Part shown: positions 1 through 7,900 of the stretch, in pieces
Position numbering within the stretch: position 1 is the first letter of the stretch
How the letters are laid out: each line of letters starts with the position of its first letter
NCBI GenBank assembly: GCA_002723015.1
Contig: PBNG01000055.1
Span: forward strand, 37,867 to 46,444
Source of the DNA: Roseibacillus sp.
GTDB lineage: Bacteria; Verrucomicrobiota; Verrucomicrobiae; Verrucomicrobiales; Akkermansiaceae
Length of the DNA stretch: 8,578 nucleotides
Direction of reading: 5' to 3'
Position numbers and translations under genes: made by a program
The notes under the pieces: generated by a model
What the model was told of the DNA's origin: nothing
What the model saw: the letters and a program-made list of their open reading frames with translations, nothing else
The model's database searches: none

Positions 1-54
1 CGCAAAAATTAAGGGTTGCTGCTTTTCGTTTGGATCGGCTAAGTTCCCCGACTG

Positions 55-876
55 ATGAAACCCTTTTCCACTCTACTAATTTTGGTGGCTCTTCTCGTTG
101 TCGGCTGTGGGGAGAAAGAGCAAGAGGATTCTAGTTCCAAGATTCCAGCGAAGTCAGATGCAAGACCAGTGGTTGACCCCGAGCCCGCGGTTGACCCGGA
201 GCCCGCGGTTGACCCGGAGCCCGCGGTTGACCCTGAGCCCGCGGATGACCCTGAGCCCGCGCTTGATCCCGAGCCTGTCACTGAGCCTGAATCTGATCTG
301 GATGCAACCCCGAAGGGCTCCGCATTCAGCAAGGAGGACGTGGAGGAGGCTCTTGCGGTTGCTATTGATATCAAGGATGCGCTCGAGTTGCGGGAAGATG
401 GGCTCTATTATGAAAAAGAGGGGGAGAGTGCGTTTGAAGGATGGACCAAGCGAGTCGGGCCGGATGGAACGTTGGCCGCCTTGGAAATGGTGCGGAACGG
501 CAAAAAAAACGGAGTCGCGATGAATTGGCATCAGAATGGCCAGCGGGCCATGGAGGGAAAGTATAACGACAACAACTACCACGGGTCTTGGCTGGCCTGG
601 CATCAGGATGGTCAACTGGCAGGAGAGCGCAATTATGTGGATGGAGTCCTGCACGGGCACTTCATCCAATCGTGGCCCACTGGACAGACCCGAATGGAAG
701 GGAACTATGAGGATGGGAGCCAGCAGGGTGACTGGGTAACCTGGCATGAGAATGGACAGCGTGAGAGTGCGATCCGTTATGAGGAAGGGAAAATTCTCGG
801 AGCCAGTTACTGGGACAGTAACGGTGAGGTCGTGGCGTCCCGCCCGGACGGAAGTCCCTCCGGTCCGCTTCGCTAG
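55..876 (+). CDS. MORN-2 repeat lipoprotein with DPEP-repeat linker
   Basis: The 273-residue product starts with a lipoprotein signal peptide: K2, a hydrophobic stretch at about residues 4-16, and a lipobox VVGC with the lipidated cysteine at C18. It is probably anchored in a membrane and faces the periplasm or the outside. Residues about 40-75 are six hexapeptides of the VDPEPA type, an acidic, proline-rich linker likely to be extended. After a short acidic helix-like segment (about 92-115), residues about 127-260 hold five to six repeats of 23-24 residues with the core WHxNGQ, plus Y/F, E and DG or NGK positions. These are typical of the MORN repeat variant (MORN_2, YwqK-like family). Those repeats are thought to be beta-hairpin modules; their substrate or partner is unknown here. 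No clear Shine-Dalgarno precedes ATG 55, but the signal peptide starts exactly there, which supports this start. It lies 132 bp upstream of the next gene on the same strand. The specific function is not recognised. Confidence 0.9.
   Translation: MKPFSTLLILVALLVVGCGEKEQEDSSSKIPAKSDARPVVDPEPAVDPEPAVDPEPAVDPEPADDPEPALDPEPVTEPESDLDATPKGSAFSKEDVEEALAVAIDIKDALELREDGLYYEKEGESAFEGWTKRVGPDGTLAALEMVRNGKKNGVAMNWHQNGQRAMEGKYNDNNYHGSWLAWHQDGQLAGERNYVDGVLHGHFIQSWPTGQTRMEGNYEDGSQQGDWVTWHENGQRESAIRYEEGKILGASYWDSNGEVVASRPDGSPSGPLR
172..279 (+). repeat. 18-bp coding minisatellite (VDPEPA repeat)
   Basis: Six tandem 18-bp units start at 172, 190, 208, 226, 244 and 262, in phase with the reading frame. The first four encode VDPEPA, the fifth DDPEPA and the sixth LDPEPV. 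Units 2 and 3 are identical at the DNA level, units 1 and 4 differ from them by one base, and units 5 and 6 are progressively diverged. The pattern suggests recent expansion at the 5' end. Gain or loss of a unit would keep the frame and only change the linker length. Confidence 0.95.
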
Positions 877-883
877 GAATCTC

Positions 884-949
884 TCTTGTTCCGCAGAGCA
901 GGCGGGAGGAATCGGAAAACAAAGCCTGCTGCATTCCTGAGGAACAAGA
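884..949 (+). other. Nested inverted repeat / predicted stem-loop between genes 1 and 2
   Basis: An outer 9-bp perfect inverted repeat (TCTTGTTCC at 884-892, GGAACAAGA at 941-949) encloses an inner one (AGCAGGC at 897-903, GCCTGCT at 924-930). The inner stem gains two more pairs (GC 893-894 with GC 931-932) if AG at 895-896 bulges. The loop (904-923) is purine-rich and contains GGGAGG. An asymmetric 8-base stretch (933-940) separates the inner and outer stems on the 3' side. The structure begins 7 bases after the stop of the lipoprotein gene, so it could end that transcript or protect its 3' end, but no T-tract follows, which argues against a classic intrinsic terminator. The 3' arm covers the ribosome site of the small ORF at 949, so a regulatory role is possible. 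Confidence 0.55.
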
Positions 950-987
950 TGGTTGAGGCTCAGTGGCGCTCCTGTTTCCCTGAGTAA
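949..987 (+). CDS. Possible 12-codon leader ORF upstream of the FG-GAP/thioredoxin/TPR gene
   Basis: ATG 949 opens a 12-codon frame (MVEAQWRSCFPE) ending in TAA at 985-987, 21 bases before ATG 1009 and in the same frame as the large downstream gene. It is preceded by TGAGGA (938-943) with a 5-base spacer, a better Shine-Dalgarno match than is seen before any of the three long genes here. That site lies in the single-stranded 3' stretch and the outer 3' arm of the 884-949 inverted repeat. This could be a translated leader affecting expression of the next gene, or chance. Codon use in so short a frame cannot decide. Confidence 0.2.
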   Translation: MVEAQWRSCFPE

Positions 988-1008
988 CTGTCAGACGGAT
1001 CCCATTCC

Positions 1009-2883
1009 ATGAAGATGAATCGGAAGTTCCTGCTCTTGGTGGGTCTGATGGTTTTTGTGATATTTGCCGGCGTATTTTTATGGTGGCCCGGCACAGGGGA
1101 GCCCGCGCCGGGATCCGGGGTTGTTCCGGGGCTGGCGGATGATGCTACTCTTGTCACAGGTTCGGGCCATATGACTGCGGTCAATGGTCTCAGCGAGGCA
1201 TGGAATAAGCTTGATGATCCAAATGCTGACGGATGGGAGTCCGAGGCCCTGCACGACCGGATTAAGAAAAAGCTCGCTCTACTGTCTGGGTTGATCACGA
1301 GTGGTGAGTCAGATCGGGACGCTCTCAGCGAGGTTGTCGCAGACAACATTGAGGGTTCGGTGCTGGTCCCTTTGGTCCAGAAGGACTCGTGGCGTGGCGG
1401 AGGGATTGTTGTCAAGAGGACCGATGCTCCAGAGAAGGTGTCCTATGTCGGTCTGGCTGGATTCGCTTCAGCCTTGCAGATGATTCCCAGAGCCCTTGGG
1501 GGAGATGCCAGTTCCCGGCGCTGCAGCTTTAAAGTTGTAACTCTGATGGACGTTAAGGAATTGGCGCGTGCCAGGGTTCTGGTTGAATGCGCGAGAATAG
1601 AGGAGGCTGGGGTGGTTGAGCAGCATGCGGAATGGTTGACGATCTGGAGGAGAAGTGAGTCCGGGAACCAGCTGGTGCTCTCCAGCGTCCAGCTGCAGCG
1701 CTTCGAGCAGAGTGAGGGAGCAGGAAAGCTCTTTTCAGATTGCACGGAATCGATCCTCGGGGGCAATGAGTCCTATCGCCGCCAGCTCCAGTTAGGATAT
1801 CCTTATTGGCTGCAAAGAATACAGGACACGAGGCAGATGACTTTGCTGGGAACCCCGGGAACTGCCCTCGGTGATGTCAATGGTGATGGACTGGAGGATC
1901 TCTACCTTTGCCAGCCCGGAGGGCTTCCCAATCGCCTTTTTGTCCAGCAGGAAGATGGCAGCGTTCGGGATACCACGGAAGAATCAGGGACGGGATGGGT
2001 GGAATCCTGTCGAAGTGCCCTTCTGGTTGATCTGGATAATGATGGGGATCAGGATCTCGTGGTTGTTTCCTACGCTCGGTTAATTCTCTCCCGAAATGAT
2101 GGGACGGGCCGCTTCTCGGTGGCAGGTATCATGGAAATCGGGATAGGAGCGATGGGAGTCTCGGCCGCGGACTATGATCGCGATGGCGACCTGGATCTTT
2201 ACGTCTGCCATTACAGCAGGGGAGACCTCGATCTGGAGGCCGGAGCCACCGTCATAGGTTCAGGGGGCAGGTTTGTATATCACGATGCAAACAACGCGGG
2301 ACGCAACTACCTGTATCGTAATGACATCAGATCCGACTCTTGGGACTTTCGTGATGTGACCGCCGAGGTGGGGCTGGATGTCAACAATCGTCGGTTCAGC
2401 CTTGCTGCAGGATGGGAGGATTATGATAACGACGGAGATCAGGATTTGTATGTCGCGAATGATTTTGGGCGGAACAACCTCTATCGGAATAATAATGGAA
2501 AGTTCACTGATATCGCCCCCGCGGTTCAGGGAGAGGACCGGGCTTCCGGGATGTCTGTCTCCTGGGGCGATGTCGATAGAGATGGGTTGATGGATCTCTA
2601 TGTTGCCAACATGTTCTCGGCAGCCGGTAACCGGATCGCTCCCCAGGCAGGATTCAGTCCCGGCTCTTCCGAGGAAACTAGGAAAGCACTGCTTCGGTTT
2701 GCCCGGGGGAATACCCTCCTGTTGCAAAAAGGAGAGGAATTTACGGATGCGAGTGAGGAATTGGGAGTAACCATGGGGCGTTGGGCATGGAGTTCCATGT
2801 TTGCCGATATCAACAGTGATGGATGGGATGATCTCCTTGTGGCCAACGGCTACATTACCACTCCCGATACCGGGGACCTGTGA
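1009..2883 (+). CDS. FG-GAP/VCBS repeat protein, N-terminal part of an interrupted CRTAC1-type gene
   Basis: This 624-residue stretch begins with a basic N-terminus and one hydrophobic segment at about residues 7-26 followed by WWPG, which reads as a membrane anchor or uncleaved signal sequence exporting the rest. Residues about 55-270 are a mixed helical region with no named domain that I recognise. From about 285 come six acidic FG-GAP/VCBS loops of the D-x-D/N-x-D-G-x-x-D type, starting at residues 289, 341, 388, 471, 521 and 600. Each is followed by a hydrophobic strand such as LYVAN. Such loops bind calcium in integrin-like beta-propellers. The stretch ends at TGA 2881-2883 in the middle of the conserved core: no ASPIC/UnbV domain has been reached, and the same frame continues as the next entry. 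TAA at 985-987 blocks any 5' extension. ATG 1009 fits the signal sequence, though ATG 1015 is possible; no strong Shine-Dalgarno is seen. It is best read as the 5' half of one 1298-codon gene. Confidence 0.85.
   Translation: MKMNRKFLLLVGLMVFVIFAGVFLWWPGTGEPAPGSGVVPGLADDATLVTGSGHMTAVNGLSEAWNKLDDPNADGWESEALHDRIKKKLALLSGLITSGESDRDALSEVVADNIEGSVLVPLVQKDSWRGGGIVVKRTDAPEKVSYVGLAGFASALQMIPRALGGDASSRRCSFKVVTLMDVKELARARVLVECARIEEAGVVEQHAEWLTIWRRSESGNQLVLSSVQLQRFEQSEGAGKLFSDCTESILGGNESYRRQLQLGYPYWLQRIQDTRQMTLLGTPGTALGDVNGDGLEDLYLCQPGGLPNRLFVQQEDGSVRDTTEESGTGWVESCRSALLVDLDNDGDQDLVVVSYARLILSRNDGTGRFSVAGIMEIGIGAMGVSAADYDRDGDLDLYVCHYSRGDLDLEAGATVIGSGGRFVYHDANNAGRNYLYRNDIRSDSWDFRDVTAEVGLDVNNRRFSLAAGWEDYDNDGDQDLYVANDFGRNNLYRNNNGKFTDIAPAVQGEDRASGMSVSWGDVDRDGLMDLYVANMFSAAGNRIAPQAGFSPGSSEETRKALLRFARGNTLLLQKGEEFTDASEELGVTMGRWAWSSMFADINSDGWDDLLVANGYITTPDTGDL
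2881..2883 (+). other. In-frame TGA interrupting the 1009-4905 reading frame
   Basis: The codon lies in the context CTG TGA AGT. The frame upstream (from 1009) and downstream (to 4905) is identical, with no frameshift. The residues straight after the TGA read SFFWRQVVSRS, which I recall as a conserved follow-on of the NGYITTPDTGDL segment in TPR-fused CRTAC1-type proteins, so coding sequence appears to run through the codon. A single base change from CGA, GGA, AGA, TCA, TGG, TGC or TGT would give it. I see no convincing SECIS-like hairpin just downstream. A nonsense mutation, a base error or programmed readthrough all remain open. Confidence 0.85.
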
Positions 2884-2904
2884 AGTTTTTTCTGGCGGCA
2901 GGTC

Positions 2905-4905
2905 GTGTCGCGATCGCATCAGGCTACGTCCCGGGAGCCCTCCTCGGCCCACGTTGATCTGTCCACCATGATGAAAAAGGGGCGTTCATGGAGTGGTCGC
3001 GAGCGTCACTGTATGTATCTTCATCTCGGGACCGACGAGGGGGGAGGTTTAAGGCGTTTTGCCAACGTTTCAGCGATTTCGGGCATGGACTATCCGGAAG
3101 ATGGCCGATCACTGTGTCTGGTGGACTGGGATCAGGATGGGGATTTGGATTTCTGGATCTCGAACCGCACCGCTCCACAATTACGCTTTCTCCGAAACGA
3201 TGCGACCCGCGCCGGACGTTTTCTAGGTCTTCGGCTGGAGGGAAGAAAGGGAAACCGTGATGCCATCGGTGCTCGTGTCGAGGTGGTGATTCCCGGGAGG
3301 AGCCGAGCGATCGTGAAGACTGTTCGTGCTGGTGATGGTTATCTTGCTCAGTCGAGCAAGGCTCTAGTGTTTGGATTGGGAGAGTTCTCCGGGCCGGTCT
3401 CAGTAACTGTCCGATGGCCAGGAGGCGCGGTGCAGGAGATTAGAGATCTGCCGGCGGATGCCCATTACCGGTTAATTGAAGGGGAAAGGCCTGCATACTA
3501 CCGGCGGTCAAACTCGGATCTCGTACTCAAACCGGGAGCAACTAGTAGTGGACTCGCCTCTGATGTGGTTCGGGTTCCGATGGTGACCTTATTGGAAGTT
3601 CCGCTGATGGAGTATCGTGATATGAAGGGAGAGTTGGTCAGGATGCCGGAAAGAGGTCGATTTACTCTCCTTAATTTATGGGCGAGCTGGTGTGCGCCAT
3701 GCCTCTCCGAATTAGACAATTTCAAGCAAAGGTTTCCGGATCTCCAGAGTGCCGGCGTGGATGTTGTTGCTCTCGCGCTTGATGGGGTAGGGAATGATAC
3801 AGGAGATCCCTCCAATGCGATAAAGCAGGCCGCAAAAATGGGTCTTCCATTTGCAACCGGTCTGGCAAACGAGAAGATTCTCACGCTTCTTGAGCGGTTG
3901 CATGTTCGTCTCATGCCGATGGAGCTCGATCTGGTTATTCCCCTGAGCCTGCTGATTGACAGGGAAGGGCGTCTTGCGGTTCTCTACAAGGGGGCTCCGG
4001 GGGTAGATCGGATCCTGGGTGACCTCGGGCATTCAAGCCAGGAACGCTGGGCGCGCCTGGTGAATTCAGCGGGCCTGGGGGGAGAGTCGCTCGAAAAAGG
4101 TAATCCGACAGTTGGGGTGGCAGCTGATCAGCTGGAAGTCGCCCAGCGCTTCCAGTTTGCTCAGGATATGTGGCAGGGGCGTTGGCTTGCGGCTGCAGAG
4201 GTTCAGTATCGGGATACGCTCGCCGTCTCACCCGACTTTGCGGAGGCCGCAAACAATCTGGGTCTGGTGCGCGCTACCGCAGGCGATCACAAGAAAGCCA
4301 TCGTTGCCTACAGGGAAGCTCTCTCGGCGCGGGAGAACTATGCTGCCGGTCATATGAATCTGGGCCTTTCTCTGGCGGCACTTGGTCAGGTGGCAGAGGC
4401 GCGGGGTAGTTATCTGAGGGCGCTGGAACTGAATCCCTTGCTTCCAGAGGCCAATGATGCTCTTGGGCTGCTGCATGCCAAAATCGGTGAATATTCCGTC
4501 GCGGAAGGGTATTTCAAGAAGGAAACCGAGGTAAATCCTGACTTCGCAGAAGGGTTTAACCACCTCGGTCTGATTTATCTCTCCCTTAACGATCCGGCGA
4601 GTGCGCTGGCTCCCCTCAGGACGGCGGTTTCCCTTGATGCTCGAAATGCTGATGCTTTCAATAACCTCGGGCTGGCCTGCAAACGGCTTGGTCTCACGCG
4701 CGAGGCAGGGCAGGCTTTTCAGAGTTGCGTGAAGGTCAATGCTCGCTACGTCCCAGGCCTGATCAACCTGGGAGCATTTCATTTCGATGTGGGAAACCTG
4801 GAGGCCGCTGAGCAATGCCTCCTGCAGGCTCTCAAGGTAGAGCCTAACTCGCAACAGGCCCGCCGGTTCCTTTCTCGTGTCCGTAGTATGGGCCGACAGA
4901 AGTAG
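2905..4905 (+). CDS. ASPIC/UnbV, TlpA-like thioredoxin and TPR protein, C-terminal part of the interrupted gene
   Basis: The open frame continues directly after TGA 2881-2883. The listed start is the first usable one, GTG 2905, with only a weak GGCAGG-like site before it. Counting from that GTG, residues about 75-86 hold a last FG-GAP loop (DWDQDGDLD). Residues about 121-191 form an ASPIC/UnbV domain (IGARVEV, RAGDGYLAQS, VRWPGG). Residues about 235-375 form a TlpA-like thiol-disulfide oxidoreductase domain with WASWCAPC (C263, C266) and a cis-proline candidate at P346 in VIPLSLLIDREG. Residues about 412-650 are five to six TPRs with NLGL and A/Y/P positions. The fold and both catalytic cysteines are intact, so this half is not decayed. 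Started from GTG 2905 it has no signal peptide, which is odd for a TlpA-like domain that normally works in the periplasm. This supports its origin as the second half of the exported protein begun at 1009. Whether it is translated on its own is unknown. Confidence 0.85.
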   Translation: MSRSHQATSREPSSAHVDLSTMMKKGRSWSGRERHCMYLHLGTDEGGGLRRFANVSAISGMDYPEDGRSLCLVDWDQDGDLDFWISNRTAPQLRFLRNDATRAGRFLGLRLEGRKGNRDAIGARVEVVIPGRSRAIVKTVRAGDGYLAQSSKALVFGLGEFSGPVSVTVRWPGGAVQEIRDLPADAHYRLIEGERPAYYRRSNSDLVLKPGATSSGLASDVVRVPMVTLLEVPLMEYRDMKGELVRMPERGRFTLLNLWASWCAPCLSELDNFKQRFPDLQSAGVDVVALALDGVGNDTGDPSNAIKQAAKMGLPFATGLANEKILTLLERLHVRLMPMELDLVIPLSLLIDREGRLAVLYKGAPGVDRILGDLGHSSQERWARLVNSAGLGGESLEKGNPTVGVAADQLEVAQRFQFAQDMWQGRWLAAAEVQYRDTLAVSPDFAEAANNLGLVRATAGDHKKAIVAYREALSARENYAAGHMNLGLSLAALGQVAEARGSYLRALELNPLLPEANDALGLLHAKIGEYSVAEGYFKKETEVNPDFAEGFNHLGLIYLSLNDPASALAPLRTAVSLDARNADAFNNLGLACKRLGLTREAGQAFQSCVKVNARYVPGLINLGAFHFDVGNLEAAEQCLLQALKVEPNSQQARRFLSRVRSMGRQK

Positions 4906-4910
4906 AAAAG

Positions 4911-7900
4911 CTATGGCTTCCGGATGAGGAACTCTCTTTCTCCGGTGGGGAGACGTGACGTTGTCACTGCGCCATCAGGCCATCGAACCGTTAAGGTGGC
5001 TGGGGTTGTGCCGTCTGGAGCTGAAAAAGTGAAGGACGGTGGTGCCTGGGACAGGTAACCGGCTCCAGCGCGGATTTCACCAGTCCGGAGGCTATCATCG
5101 GAGAGTCTGATGGAAATCCTGGCCCCGATTCCGCGGAGGTTGCCAGCAGGACCCTCCAGTGAAACACGGTAGGGAAGAGGTCCTCCGGTCCTGACAAGGG
5201 AACGGACTGGGCCATCATTAATTCCGACAAGGAGATCGAGACACCCATCGCCATTCAGGTCAGAGGCGACAACGCTTTTTGCGTCCTCGGGAATAATGAC
5301 GCCGCTGGTCCTGGGTGATACTTCCGTAAAATTCCCCGTTCCGTCTCCCTCAAGGATCAAGCCGAGACCGTTATTCATCGGACGGGTTTCGATTTGAGGT
5401 CCGAAAAAATTCTGTGCGAGAAATATGTCTGGATGACCGTTACCGGTTGCATCAAGAAAAGCAGATCCAAAGGAAGGGGAGACCTGTGCGATCCCTGGGA
5501 GAGGTTCGAAGGTGAAGCTCCCCTTGCCATCGTTCCGGAAGATCCCGGAGGAAAGAGTATTGGTTTCCACGCGTAGCGATTTACCAAGGCTGGTTCCGGG
5601 GTAAATCTCGGGTAGGGTGGCAAGTGCGAAATTGTGGAAGGTCTTGAGCTTGGTTCCAACGAATGGCATGGCGTTCCGGGAACAGCTGAAGCCGCGATGT
5701 GGATAGCAGGCTCCATGCTCGAAACCGGCCTCTACGATTCGTTTGCGTCCCGAGTTTTCAAAGTCACCATAAAAGAGAATCTCGGGTGTTTCAGCAGTAG
5801 CCTTGTACTTTGTGTTTAAGCCAAAGTTAGTGGCGAGAATGTCGATATCTCCATCGTGATCAATATCGGCTCCATTGATGCCTGTCCACCATCCAAGCAA
5901 TGAGCTGAGTCCGGCTGTCTTGGTGGCATCCACGAGGGTGCCCTTGTCGTTACGTAGAAAGCGGATGGGGCCCCATTCAGTGCTGAGGAATAGATCTATC
6001 CATCCATCCCCGTCTGCATCTGACCAGATTGCGCCGGTAACAATCCGCTTCTCCAGCAGGGCTGGAAATCTCGTCGTTATGTCGGTGAACTTACCGCCTG
6101 AATTGAGAAGGATCCTGCTGCGTGATGCGGTGGGGTAGGCCCCGGGAACACTGCGCCCTCCAATGAAGAGATCAAGGTCGCCATCCCTGTCGAAATCAGC
6201 CGCAGCGAGAGCTCCGCTACTGTCCAACCCGATGGGAATGGTCCCTGATTTTGCCGCTACGAAAGAGCCTCTGCCGTTGTTCAGGTAAAGGCGGTCGGCA
6301 TAGGAAGGATTTGCCGGGGGATGCTCAACACTGCCGCTTGCAACCACCAGATCCAGATCGTTGTCCCCGTCACAGTCGAAAAACAGGGCTCCGAGATCCT
6401 CGCTGCCCTTGTGAGCGGTCGCGGCAGTGAATGGTCGCGTGATATATTTTCCGGCTCCCTCATTAATAATGAGAGATCCAAGATATCCTGCACACCCTCC
6501 AATAAAAAAGTCGTGATCGCCATCTCCATCGATGTCTCCGCAGGCGAGAGATGGCCCCCACTGCGACTGGCGATTGGGGAGCAGCGGCTGAAGTCGAAAA
6601 TCATTGAATGGCATCTCCCAATGCCTCGCGGTGATCAGGGATTCCTCAGCTCGAAAGAGGGGTGCTGGAATATGCGTTTTTTTCGCCACGGTAACCGCAT
6701 CACTCTGCCGGATGGTATATCTGCGATTGGTCGCAAGGTTCTTAAAGGTTGCCTCGCGGCCTCCGGGCCATTTCACGGTCAGACTTTGAATTAGATCAGA
6801 TGCCCCGAGTCCGAACTGGATAAGGCCTTCGTCGCACGAAGAGAATCCCCGCATGGGATTGAACTGTCGTATCTGCTTTCCTTCGGAAGTTGTAAGTTCC
6901 AATGCTGCGCCGATGGCGGAGGTGTTGGAGTCCGCCCCTTCCAGTTTCAGGATAATGCGATTTGCATCCCGGGTGTTGTTACGGTGAATGCTGGGGGGTT
7001 CATTGAGATTCGACACCGCGAGATCAAGATCTCCGTCGCCTTCAAGGTCGAACCATACGGCCCCGTAGCTCATGCCTGTCTTGTCCAGTCCCCAGCGCTT
7101 GCTTTCATCAACGAACTTGAGTCCACCTCTATTTCGGAAAGAGAGGTTCTGCTCCGGGCGGGTTGGCGTATTTTCATAGAGATCCCATTCGGTCTTCCCG
7201 TGCAGCTTCCTGACATCAAGAGGATTATCTGAGTTGTTGAAATTGCGGGTCATCCCGTTCGATATGAAGACGTCTACGAGCCCATCACAATCGAGATCAC
7301 CCATCTTCACTGCCCACGTCCAGTTGGAATAAGCCAGTCCAGAATAGAAGGCGGTCTCGTGAAAGCGTCCTGCTCCTGTGTTGATGAAGAGGCAGTTGCG
7401 CATGTATTGAGGAGGAACGGCATTCTGCATGAACCAGGCAGATGATCCCATGATTCCCATTGTGGTCTTGGCCTTATAGTGAGTGGTTCCGGCCATGTCG
7501 GCGGACAGGAAATCAATGAGGCCATCATTGTTCAGGTCACCGCAGTCCGCGCCCATGGTGAACCAGCTGGTGTGGGGCAATTGCCGCTCGGTGACATCGG
7601 TAAAAGTACCATTCCCGTTGTTCCGGTAGAGGAGATCCGGATCCTCGAAATCATTGCCTACATGAAGATCCGGAAGGCCATCGTGATTGAAATCCCACCA
7701 AGTCACGGAGTTTCCATGATAACGTCCACTTGAGATCCCGGCGGCACGAGTCGCATCCACGAAACGACCATTGTCGTTCCGGAGGAGTTTATCTGGTGCT
7801 CCGACATTATTGATCTGCATCTTTCCACCGCGCTGGGATATGCCGTAGTAGTCCTCAAATTCCGGGAGGATCTGAGTGCGGCCATTTTTCACTACGGTCA

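Noticed and set aside
1..54. Promoter for the lipoprotein gene
   Set aside because: TTGCTG at 16-21 is a poor -35 match and no acceptable -10 lies at the right spacing.
2..55. C-terminal tail of an upstream gene ending in TGA at 53-55, overlapping ATG 55
   Set aside because: The frame is open to the window edge, but only 17 codons are visible and they show no recognisable sequence. This cannot be separated from chance.
154..747. 197-residue minus-strand ORF opposite the lipoprotein gene
   Set aside because: It is a shadow of the DPEP minisatellite and MORN repeats. Its low-complexity repeats simply mirror the sense-strand repeats.
884..949. Intrinsic (rho-independent) terminator
   Set aside because: The inverted repeat is strong, but the bases after it (TGGTTGAGG) are not a T-tract and the loop is 20 bases long, so it was listed as an undefined stem-loop.
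2881..2883. Genome-wide reassignment of TGA to tryptophan or glycine
   Set aside because: About 2,770 codons in the window contain no other in-frame TGA, and tryptophan and glycine are written with standard codons throughout. A recoded genome should show several sense TGAs.
2881..2940. Selenocysteine codon with a bacterial SECIS
   Set aside because: No stem-loop of the expected size and spacing stands out by eye in the 40-60 bases after the TGA (only the short palindrome GCGATCGC). The site is not next to the redox motif, which is WCAPC with ordinary cysteines more than 800 bases downstream.
2260..2952. 230-residue minus-strand ORF across the TGA region
   Set aside because: It is antisense to the repeat-coding frame, where periodic GAT/GAC-rich codons keep the opposite strand open. 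It has no domain or ribosome site.
4228..4854. 208-residue minus-strand ORF opposite the TPR array
   Set aside because: It is antisense to a well-supported TPR region and has no recognisable motifs.
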